A stretch of DNA of 10,332 nucleotides. Source: a bacterium. Its GTDB lineage: Bacteria > Bacillota > Clostridia > Oscillospirales > Acutalibacteraceae. Below are positions 1 through 5,219 of this stretch, piece by piece; position 1 is the stretch's first letter, and every line of letters begins with the position of its first letter. Location of the stretch: assembly GCA_004560045.1 (NCBI GenBank), contig SFWF01000054.1:1-10332 (forward strand), read 5' to 3'. The notes beneath the pieces are model-generated. The model saw nothing but the letters and a program-made list of their open reading frames with translations. It was not told the DNA's origin and searched no databases. The translations under genes were made by a program, and so were the position numbers.

Positions 1-38
1 AGATTGTATGTTATCCCGTCCGGATTTGAAGTAAAGGG

Positions 39-85
39 TTCCCTCATCCACCACTACGTGGTCCCCCTTCCCCCGAGGGAAGGCC
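39..85. repeat. Dispersed palindromic repeat, two hairpins
   Basis: Two small inverted repeats lie in tandem. ACCAC (50-54) pairs with GTGGT (58-62) around a 3-base loop. CCTTCCC (66-72) pairs with GGGAAGG (77-83) around a 4-base loop. They are preceded by CCCTCATCC. From memory this pattern (CCCTCATCC, short variable palindrome, CCCCCTTCCC, loop, GGGAAGG) resembles a palindromic repeat family scattered through gut Clostridia genomes, probably a REP- or MITE-like element. Family membership is recall; the hairpins are seen directly. Confidence 0.6.
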
Positions 86-86
86 G

Positions 87-214
87 ACGGATACCGAAAT
101 CTTACGGTCGGGCTTACCCGTTTTATCTTTTCTATAAATTTGATTCGCGTATGGGTGCGGCAGCCTGCCGCGAAGGCTTACGGATACCGAAGCAGTCTTA
201 TTTTCGATATCCGT
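87..214. repeat. 12-base motif in two direct and one inverted copy
   Basis: ACGGATACCGAA occurs identically at 87-98 and 180-191. A third copy in reverse orientation, TTCGATATCCGT, lies at 203-214 with one mismatch. The second and third copies can form a 12-bp stem with one mismatch and an 11-base loop. A further hairpin, GCGGCA (157-162) with TGCCGC (166-171), sits between the direct copies. The spacing suggests degenerate tandem copies of an element of about 93 bp, or remains of a small inverted-repeat element. Function unknown. Confidence 0.55.
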
Positions 215-248
215 TTTTAATTTTCAATTTTCAACTTTCAATTCTCAA
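214..248. repeat. Heptanucleotide tandem repeat, TTTTCAA type
   Basis: Five consecutive 7-base units can be read without a gap: TTTTTAA, TTTTCAA, TTTTCAA, CTTTCAA, TTCTCAA. A degraded sixth (TTTTATC) follows at 249-255. The units differ by one or two bases but keep an exact period of 7. The period is directly seen; no function is known to me. Confidence 0.8.
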
Positions 249-265
249 TTTTATCCGCGCCGCAG

Positions 266-335
266 GCCCATTCCCTAGGCCCTAGGCCCCGCCCCTCGTC
301 CCTGACCTTTCCCATTTCCCATTTCCCTTTTCCCT
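266..335. repeat. Heptanucleotide tract, CCCTAGG and TTTCCCA types
   Basis: Ten consecutive 7-base blocks starting at 266 include two identical CCCTAGG units (273-286), two TTTCCCA units (308-321) and two TTTCCCT units (322-335). The blocks between them (CCCCGCC, CCTCGTC, CCTGACC) are not repeats of one another, but they keep the spacing. CCTAGG is itself palindromic. The tract shares its period, but not its unit, with the arrays on either side. Confidence 0.7.
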
Positions 336-357
336 GCTTCAAAGGCGTTTCTCTTTT

Positions 358-434
358 CTGACCACTGACCACTGACCACTGACCACTGTACACTGTCCAC
401 TGTTCGCTGACCACTGTCCACAGACGACTGTCTG
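358..434. repeat. Heptanucleotide tandem repeat, CTGACCA type
   Basis: Eleven uninterrupted 7-base units: four perfect CTGACCA (358-385), then CTGTACA, CTGTCCA, CTGTTCG, CTGACCA, CTGTCCA, CAGACGA, CTGTCTG. The perfect core grades into divergent units on the thrE side. A single related unit, CTGACCT, occurs at 302-308, exactly 56 bases (8 x 7) before the array. The array ends 9 bases from the stop codon of the leftward exporter gene. Confidence 0.85.
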
Positions 435-443
435 CCGTAGGCC

Positions 444-1646
444 TTATTTTTTCGCTCTTTTAAATATCTTCGCGAGACCTGCGATAACGATTATTCCTGC
501 GGCAAGGGCGCCCGCAAGACTCAGGGTCATAATACCTCTTGCGATAAAGTCGCCGCCGTTTCCTAAAAAGGCGTTGGTCATCGTGTAATATAAGGAGCTT
601 CCCGGAATAAGGGGAATAAGGCTCGTTATGATAAAGGTCGTCGTCGGAGTCTTCAGGACCCTTGCCATAATTTCGGCATAAAGGGAAATAAGGGCGGCTA
701 CTATGAAATATCTTGCTATTTCGTTTGGAATAAGTAATCCGAGTCCCAAAAAGGCCGACCAGGAGAGAAGTCCGCCGATAGAGGCGAAAATGAAGCGGAG
801 TCCCCGAATATTATAAAGCACCGCGAAGCCGACAGAACCGATAAAGCCGGTTACTATTTGAAGGATAGGGTCGGCGGTGCCTCCCGAATAGCCTCCGGGA
901 GTCGCCCTCATAATAAAGGCCGAAAGAAAATATCCTCCCGCAATGGCAAGGGCGAAAAGGGCCGCTTCGATAGTTCGGAGAAGACCCGTTATACTGTCGC
1001 CGACGAAGAGATCCCGAAGGGCGGTAGTCAGACCTACTCCCGGAATAAGGGTCATAATGTTTCCGATTATAATATTATCTACCCCGTCTACCGCTCCGAT
1101 ATAAAGGAATACGAAGGCAAGGGTTATGGAGGCGAAGGAGCAGATAAGCCGCGCGAAGATCTTATTAAGTCCCGTTTTTGCCGTAGCCGCAACAACGAGG
1201 GAAAGAACTCCGCCGATTATAAAGGAGCAGGCCGCCTCAATAGCTCCGCCGCCAAAGAATAGGGTAAATGCCCCCGAAATAAAGGCGTAGGACAAGACCT
1301 CGAAAACAAAGGGGTAGCGTTTTTCCTTTCTTATTTCTTTAAGCTCGGCCTCGGCCTCGTCACAGGAAAGCTTGTTTGCGGCGACCCTGCGGGCAAGGTC
1401 GTTAAGACGATGAAGCCTGCCTATGTCGGTGCCGACGTTTACCACCCGTCTCGTCTGAGTAAGGGGATCGCGTCCCTCTGCGTGAAGGGTCACAACCATA
1501 CTCGAGGTTATAATAAAGGCGTCTACGCGGTCGGCGCCGAGGGCCGTTCCCATTCGCTTAAGGGACTCCTCAACTCGGCTTACCTCCGCACCGCAGAGCA
1601 GCATTTCTTCACCGATATCCAAAATAGTCGTAAGAACCCTGTTCAT
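444..1646 (-). CDS. Threonine/serine exporter family protein (ThrE, fused form)
   Basis: Predicted inner-membrane secondary exporter of threonine/serine-type substrates, 400 residues. The cytoplasmic N-terminal region (about 1-110) has the ThrE/DUF1212 pattern, including GAEVSRVEES at 19-28. The first membrane block (about 112-245) ends its helical series with IPGVGLTTALRDLFVGD (201-217). The second half (about 262-392) is ThrE_2-like, with IPLIPGSSLYYTM (344-356). The two IPG motifs are the family hallmark. In many Firmicutes the halves are separate YjjP/YjjB-like proteins; here they are fused, as in Corynebacterium ThrE. I chose ATG at 1646 because GGAG lies 8 bases upstream. An in-frame GTG at 1655 overlaps that GGAG and is unlikely. 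Transcribed alone, divergent from the 1758-4722 operon. Substrate is inferred from family only. Confidence 0.9.
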   Translation of the reverse strand: MNRVLTTILDIGEEMLLCGAEVSRVEESLKRMGTALGADRVDAFIITSSMVVTLHAEGRDPLTQTRRVVNVGTDIGRLHRLNDLARRVAANKLSCDEAEAELKEIRKEKRYPFVFEVLSYAFISGAFTLFFGGGAIEAACSFIIGGVLSLVVAATAKTGLNKIFARLICSFASITLAFVFLYIGAVDGVDNIIIGNIMTLIPGVGLTTALRDLFVGDSITGLLRTIEAALFALAIAGGYFLSAFIMRATPGGYSGGTADPILQIVTGFIGSVGFAVLYNIRGLRFIFASIGGLLSWSAFLGLGLLIPNEIARYFIVAALISLYAEIMARVLKTPTTTFIITSLIPLIPGSSLYYTMTNAFLGNGGDFIARGIMTLSLAGALAAGIIVIAGLAKIFKRAKK

Positions 1647-1664
1647 ATATATCACTCCGCATTG

Positions 1665-1693
1665 ATTTTACATCATACCGCGTCAAAAATCAA
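1665..1693 (-). promoter_or_regulatory. Sigma-A promoter for the exporter gene
   Basis: Read on the minus strand: -35 TTGATT (1693-1688), 17-base spacer, -10 TAAAAT (1670-1665). Transcription would begin near 1658, leaving a leader of about 12 bases with GGAG almost at its 5' end. Only 7 bases separate this -35 box from that of the divergent promoter. Confidence 0.6.
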
Positions 1694-1700
1694 TAAACAG

Positions 1701-1730
1701 TTGCAAGCAGGTCGGGTTTTGGTGTATAAT
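1701..1730 (+). promoter_or_regulatory. Sigma-A promoter for the nnr operon
   Basis: -35 TTGCAA (1701-1706), 18-base spacer, perfect -10 TATAAT (1725-1730). The expected start near 1737 gives a leader of about 21 bases to the ATG at 1758. It is the only good promoter seen before the four rightward genes. Confidence 0.65.
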
Positions 1731-1757
1731 AGAAAAAACCCCTTAAAGGAGATAAAA

Positions 1758-2258
1758 ATGGACGCTTTTTTTGAACAGCTTATAAAAATTAAACTCACGG
1801 GTAAGGTCAAGGCAATAATCGTCGGTGCAATAATCCTCGATATTATTATCGTCGCTGCGGTCACCTTTTTTGCCCTTATGTTTTTGTCCCCCGCTTTTAC
1901 CTTCCTTATCGTCGTGGCGGTAGTCTACGGCTCCTATAAAATTATTTCCTCTCTTTCGGTAGAGTTCGAATATATTTTTACCAACGGCGACCTCGATGTC
2001 GATAAAATAACCGCTAAATCGGCGAGAAAGCGTATGGTCTCCATTAAATGCGCAAAGGTCGAAAAATACGGCGAGTATAAGGGACAGCCTGCCCCCGGCT
2101 CGGTCAAGCAGACCTACAATTTCTGCAACCCCGACAGTGAGGGTCAGATGTATATGATAGCCGAAAACAGGGGAGAGGGTACGGTTATGATAATCTTTGC
2201 TCCCGACGAGCGTATCCGCGAGGCAATAGAAAAGTATATCCCCCGTACTGCAAGGTAA
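1758..2258 (+). CDS. Small two-helix membrane protein (DUF6106-like)
   Basis: 166 residues of unknown function. Two hydrophobic helices (about 18-42 and 45-66) are followed by a soluble domain of about 100 residues beginning VEFEYIFTNGDLDVDKI (68-84), then a basic stretch SARKRM (88-93). That junction resembles Firmicutes proteins I recall as DUF6106, where a short membrane anchor precedes a compact beta-rich domain; the family name is from memory. The ATG is supported by AAAGGAG ending 6 bases upstream; longer in-frame extensions would read back through the promoter. First gene of a likely operon, ending 4 bases before nnr. No catalytic motif is visible, and its link to the downstream repair enzyme is by position only. 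Confidence 0.75.
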   Translation: MDAFFEQLIKIKLTGKVKAIIVGAIILDIIIVAAVTFFALMFLSPAFTFLIVVAVVYGSYKIISSLSVEFEYIFTNGDLDVDKITAKSARKRMVSIKCAKVEKYGEYKGQPAPGSVKQTYNFCNPDSEGQMYMIAENRGEGTVMIIFAPDERIREAIEKYIPRTAR

Positions 2259-2262
2259 AGCT

Positions 2263-3720
2263 ATGTATATTCTTTCATCGAAGGGCATGAAAAATGCCGA
2301 AAAGACGGCCGACGATAGGGGAATAAGCTATTTTTCCCTTATGAAAAATGCGGGAAATGCCGCCGCAGATTTTATGATCTTGAGGGAAGAGCTGTCCCGT
2401 AAAAGGGTAGTAATTCTTGCAGGAAACGGAAATAACGGAGGCGATGGCTTTGTTTTGGCAAATCGCCTTTTTGCCGAGGGCGCCGAGGTTACGGTTGCCC
2501 TTTTTTCGGGTCTGCCTAAAACCGACTGCGCCAAGAGGGCCTACGCCGAGATGTCGGAGGGCGTAAGGGTAGCGGAGGCTAAGGAGCTGCTAAAGCAAAC
2601 CGAAGCCGATATAGTTGTCGACGGTATATTCGGAACGGGCTTCAGGGGAGACCTCGGAGAGACCGAAAAGGAAATTTTATCACATATTAAAAAACTAAAG
2701 GCCAAGGTCTACGCCGTCGACCTGCCAAGCGGAGTCGAATGTGACAGCGGAAGGGTATCCGAGGGGACTTTAGCTGCCGACTGTACCCTTACCTTTGCCG
2801 CTCTTAAATACTGTCACCTGCTTCCTCCCTCAAATGCGCTTTGCGGCGAGACGGTGGTTTTAGATATCGGCATTTCCGAGGAGATTTTAAAAGAAAACTG
2901 CGATAATATAACCTCAGTACCCCCTGCGGTCTTTGAAAAAAGAGACAAAAATTCTCATAAGGGAAGCTTCGGTACTACCCTTGCGGTGGTTGGGAGCTAC
3001 GGTATGGCGGGAGCGGCCGTAATTTCGGGCAAAGCGGCGATAAAAAGCGGAGTCGGCATAGTAAAGCTTGCCTCGGCAAAAGAAAACTATACCGCCCTTG
3101 CGGTTTCCTGCCCCGAAGCGATACAGATACCCCTTTCGGGAGACGATACCGACGGCGAGACCCTTCTTGGTGCGCTTGACGGCGCGAAGTCTCTGCTTAT
3201 AGGCTGCGGAATGGGTCAAAGCGAAAGGGCGGCCGAAAACATCGCCCTGCTTCTCGAAAATACTACCCTTCCAACCCTTTTGGACGCAGACGGAATAAAT
3301 AACATAGCCTCCCGCATAAGTATATTAAAAAAGGTAAAGGCGCCTTTGGTGCTGACCCCTCATCCGGGAGAAATGGCGAGGCTTACGGGAAAAACCGTGG
3401 CCGAGACAGAGGCCGACCGCTTCGGTATAGCTAAGAGCTTTGCCGAGGAATTCGGGGTCTGGCTCTGCCTTAAGGGGGCGAATACGGTTATCGCCGCCCC
3501 CGACGGAAGGCTTTTCGTAAACCTTACGGGAAATCCCGGAATGGCTAAGGGCGGAAGCGGAGATATGCTGGCGGGGCTTATGGCGGGACTGCTTGCCTAT
3601 AACGAGCCCGAAAAGGCTATACTTTCGGCCGTTTGGCTTCATTCTCTTGCAGGGGATAAGGCGAGAGACCGCTTTGGCGAGCGCTCTATGACCGTCTCGG
3701 ATATGCTGGCCGAGCTTTAA
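2263..3720 (+). CDS. nnr: Bifunctional NAD(P)H-hydrate repair enzyme (epimerase + ADP-dependent dehydratase)
   Basis: Cytoplasmic metabolite-repair enzyme of 485 residues. The N-terminal epimerase (NnrE/YjeF_N, about 1-215) interconverts R and S forms of hydrated NAD(P)H. The C-terminal dehydratase (NnrD, about 225-485) uses ADP to restore NAD(P)H from the S form. Epimerase motifs: NGNNGGDGF (55-63), DGIFGTGFRG (120-129), AVDLPSG (151-157). Dehydratase motifs: HKGSFG (232-237), DADG (341-344), TPHPGE (365-370), LKGANT (403-408) and NPGMAKGGSGD (424-434), which contains the expected catalytic aspartate. All key motifs are intact and the length is normal for the fused enzyme. The ATG has AAGG 7 bases upstream and gives the usual short N-terminus. 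It lies 4 bases after the preceding gene, so translation is probably coupled. Confidence 0.96.
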   Translation: MYILSSKGMKNAEKTADDRGISYFSLMKNAGNAAADFMILREELSRKRVVILAGNGNNGGDGFVLANRLFAEGAEVTVALFSGLPKTDCAKRAYAEMSEGVRVAEAKELLKQTEADIVVDGIFGTGFRGDLGETEKEILSHIKKLKAKVYAVDLPSGVECDSGRVSEGTLAADCTLTFAALKYCHLLPPSNALCGETVVLDIGISEEILKENCDNITSVPPAVFEKRDKNSHKGSFGTTLAVVGSYGMAGAAVISGKAAIKSGVGIVKLASAKENYTALAVSCPEAIQIPLSGDDTDGETLLGALDGAKSLLIGCGMGQSERAAENIALLLENTTLPTLLDADGINNIASRISILKKVKAPLVLTPHPGEMARLTGKTVAETEADRFGIAKSFAEEFGVWLCLKGANTVIAAPDGRLFVNLTGNPGMAKGGSGDMLAGLMAGLLAYNEPEKAILSAVWLHSLAGDKARDRFGERSMTVSDMLAEL

Positions 3721-3724
3721 GGCG

Positions 3725-3741
3725 CACTTCCTTCGGGAGTG
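3725..3741 (+). promoter_or_regulatory. UUCG-loop hairpin covering the lipoprotein gene's ribosome binding site
   Basis: Right arm GGAGTG (3736-3741) pairs with CAC (3725-3727) and TCC (3729-3731), with T3728 bulged and a TTCG loop (3732-3735) closed by C-G. C(UUCG)G is an unusually stable tetraloop. The arm contains the Shine-Dalgarno GGGAG (3735-3739), so folding would hide it and lower translation of the TTG-started gene. Structure is seen by eye; the regulatory effect is inference. Confidence 0.45.
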
Positions 3742-3746
3742 ATTCG

Positions 3747-4232
3747 TTGAAAAAAATAATTGTTTCCTTTTTGCTTTTAGTTATCCTTTGCGGCTGTAGC
3801 GGCGGAGAGATAACCCCCTATCTTCGGGGAATAGCCTTCAGGGGCGAAATGACCTACTATAACGAAAGCTATTCCTTTTTGGGAAACCTTTCGAAGGAGG
3901 GGGAGCTAAGTCTTAAGATGACCGCTCCCGATAGCCTTGCCGAAATGGTTTTCACCCTAAACGGGGAGGGTACCGTGGCCGAATATAAGGGTATAACCTA
4001 CCGTCCCGTAGAGGGAAGTATGCCCTTTGCCCCCGTCATCGACAGATTTTACGGGAGCCTTTCGGAAATAATGCAAAGCGGCGAAACTGCCGATAAAACG
4101 GGCGTTTTAAAGCATTCGGGCGAAAATTCCTGTACCCTTAAGGTTGCACCCAGCGGCCTTCCGCAAAGCTTAGAGGTCGACGGGGACGGATTTTTTATAG
4201 ATTTTTATAATATTAAAATTATCGAGGAATAA
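3747..4232 (+). CDS. Predicted lipoprotein, function unknown
   Basis: 161 residues. A short signal peptide (KK at 2-3, hydrophobic core 4-14) ends in a lipobox-like LCGC with Cys17 as the predicted lipidated residue, so the mature protein should be anchored on the outer face of the membrane. The rest looks beta-rich, with alternating hydrophobic strands (GEMTYYN, LSLKMTAP, MVFTLNGEG, FFIDFYNIKI), which recalls the LolA/LppX-like fold; I offer that only as a guess. Start is TTG, supported by GGGAG 7 bases upstream and by the signal peptide beginning exactly there; no ATG is better placed. It follows nnr by 26 bases and precedes the phosphatase by 1 base, so it is very likely in the same operon. 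Confidence 0.8.
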   Translation: MKKIIVSFLLLVILCGCSGGEITPYLRGIAFRGEMTYYNESYSFLGNLSKEGELSLKMTAPDSLAEMVFTLNGEGTVAEYKGITYRPVEGSMPFAPVIDRFYGSLSEIMQSGETADKTGVLKHSGENSCTLKVAPSGLPQSLEVDGDGFFIDFYNIKIIEE

Positions 4233-4233
4233 A

Positions 4234-4722
4234 ATGACAAAAGAAGGATATTTAAAAATTAAAGCCTTTCTCCTTTCTCATAGGCCGCTTCTATACGTTG
4301 CCGCGGCGCTTTGCCGTTTCGGTGAAATAGCGGTCTACCTTTCATATCCTCTTTTTCTTCTTATACTTATAATAAATAAAAACCTATACTGCATACGGTC
4401 GGTGCTTGTATGCGGTATAGGCTTTGTGCTTCTGACCCTTTTCAGAAAATACCTGAACGCCGAGCGTCCCTACGAGAAATTCGGCTTCACCCCCCTTATA
4501 AAAAAGGAAACGAGAGGCTGCTCCTTCCCGAGCCGTCATACCTTTTCGGCGGCGATAATCGGTATGAGCCTGCTTAAAGTATATCCCCTCTGGGGCGGTA
4601 TCGTTTTAGGCCTTGCGGCAGTTTTGGCGGCGCTGAGAGTTATCCTCGGGGTTCATTTTATAAAGGATACGGCGGCGGGTCTGCTTATAGGAATCGTCCT
4701 CGGGCTTTTTTCTTTTGTATAA
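4234..4722 (+). CDS. PAP2-family membrane phosphatase
   Basis: 162-residue integral membrane protein of the PAP2/type 2 phosphatidic acid phosphatase superfamily. Such enzymes dephosphorylate lipid phosphates (phosphatidate, phosphatidylglycerol phosphate, undecaprenyl pyrophosphate) at the membrane surface. Motif 1 is R71-x6-R78-P79, with arginine in the usual lysine position and Lys72 next to it. Motif 2 is P99-S-R-H102, with arginine in place of the common glycine. Motif 3 is R135-x5-H141-x3-D145, complete with the nucleophilic histidine. Hydrophobic helices lie at roughly 30-48, 54-70, 103-115, 119-134 and 146-162. Start ATG has AGGA 5 bases upstream and follows the lipoprotein stop by 1 base. 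Last gene of its operon. Exact substrate cannot be told from sequence. Confidence 0.9.
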   Translation: MTKEGYLKIKAFLLSHRPLLYVAAALCRFGEIAVYLSYPLFLLILIINKNLYCIRSVLVCGIGFVLLTLFRKYLNAERPYEKFGFTPLIKKETRGCSFPSRHTFSAAIIGMSLLKVYPLWGGIVLGLAAVLAALRVILGVHFIKDTAAGLLIGIVLGLFSFV

Positions 4723-4725
4723 AAT

Positions 4726-4749
4726 AAAAAAACACCGCTTCTACGGTGT
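4726..4749 (-). terminator. Intrinsic terminator of rpsT
   Basis: On the minus strand a 6-bp stem, ACACCG (4749-4744) with CGGTGT (4737-4732) and a 6-base loop, runs straight into a T-run (4731-4726). On the plus strand there is no T-run after the stem, so it should act on the leftward rpsT transcript. Confidence 0.65.
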
Positions 4750-4777
4750 GACAAACCTTCATATAAAGTTGTCCTTG

Positions 4778-4812
4778 CAGGCTCTGCGAAAAAACGCAGA
4801 GCCTGATTTTAT
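4778..4812 (+). terminator. Terminator of the nnr operon
   Basis: A perfect 11-bp stem, CAGGCTCTGCG (4778-4788) with CGCAGAGCCTG (4795-4805), loop AAAAAA, followed on the plus strand by ATTTTAT. It lies 55 bases after the phosphatase stop and inside the 3' end of the opposing rpsT transcript, where it would also fold. The T tract is short, so efficiency is uncertain. Confidence 0.6.
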
Positions 4813-4819
4813 AGACAGC

Positions 4820-5083
4820 TTAGGCCTTAGCCTTGTTCATGCCGGTAACGAGAGCAGACTTCTTGCGGCTAGCGGTGTTCTTATGGAGAATACCCTTAGC
4901 GGTAGCCTGATCGATCTTCTTGACAGCAACCTTAACGGCTACTTCCATATCGGCAGCACCGGATTCGATAGCGGCATTTGCCTTCTTAACGGCAGTACGA
5001 AGACCCGAACGGTAAGCCTTATTACGCTCATAATTTGCGGCGCTTACTAATACGCGCTTCTTAGCAGACTTAATGTTAGGCAT
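4820..5083 (-). CDS. rpsT: 30S ribosomal protein S20
   Basis: 87 residues, normal length. The protein binds 16S rRNA early in assembly of the small ribosomal subunit. It begins MPNIKSAKKRV, the standard S20 start, and continues with the characteristic alternating basic and alanine-rich helices, including HKNTASRKKSALV (67-79). I chose ATG at 5083 rather than a longer in-frame extension because a perfect AGGAGG lies 7 bases upstream and the S20 N-terminus is conserved. Single-gene leftward transcript with its own promoter and terminator, divergent from spoIIP; a similar rpsT-to-sporulation-gene arrangement is known in Bacillus, where gpr stands between them. Confidence 0.97.
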   Translation of the reverse strand: MPNIKSAKKRVLVSAANYERNKAYRSGLRTAVKKANAAIESGAADMEVAVKVAVKKIDQATAKGILHKNTASRKKSALVTGMNKAKA

Positions 5084-5120
5084 AGTGACACCTCCTATAG
5101 TTATAGTTAAAGCACTTAGT

Positions 5121-5149
5121 ATATTAACACAACTTGCCGAAAAATGCAA
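5121..5149 (-). promoter_or_regulatory. Sigma-A promoter of rpsT
   Basis: On the minus strand: -35 TTGCAT (5149-5144), 17-base spacer, -10 TAATAT (5126-5121). The leader of about 30 bases carries the AGGAGG ribosome binding site (5096-5091). Confidence 0.6.
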
Positions 5150-5219
5150 GGTTTTTTTACAATAATAAAAGCAAGGTTTTTTTCATATATATATATAAGT
5201 AAAGGACAGGTGATCATAT

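Larger units (their letters stand above)
1..443. other. Gene-free, repeat-rich intergenic region
   Basis: I find no credible coding sequence here. The one open frame (4-285, plus) translates repeat DNA: it has no ribosome binding site, no domain, and runs through 7-base tandem repeats. What the region holds, left to right, is a palindromic element (39-85), a 12-base motif repeated directly and inverted (87-214), and three tandem tracts of 7-base period (214-248, 266-335, 358-434). The plus strand is pyrimidine-rich over most of 214-434. I see no clear intrinsic terminator for the leftward exporter gene that ends at 444; the hairpin CAGAC-GACT-GTCTG at 421-434 has no T-run on the minus side. 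Confidence 0.75.

Noticed and set aside
4..285. 93-codon plus-strand open frame
   Set aside because: It runs through palindromic and 7-base repeats, has no ribosome binding site and no domain; such frames are by-products of the repeats.
358..434. Possible CRISPR or iteron array
   Set aside because: Units are 7 bases with no spacers, and no Cas or Rep gene is present.
421..434. Hairpin CAGAC-GACT-GTCTG as terminator of the exporter gene
   Set aside because: Stem is only 5 bp, it is part of the repeat array and has no T-run on the minus strand.
858..1262. 134-codon open frame opposite the exporter gene
   Set aside because: Antisense to a well-supported membrane protein gene; composition is that of a reversed coding frame with no ribosome binding site.
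1743..2288. 181-codon minus-strand open frame
   Set aside because: Overlaps the DUF6106-like gene fully on the other strand; no ribosome binding site or domain.
5184..5197. CATATATA run as a sigma-E or sigma-G -10 box for spoIIP
   Set aside because: It is part of a simple AT repeat and I found no matching -35 element at the right distance; sporulation control is expected from the family, not shown by this site.
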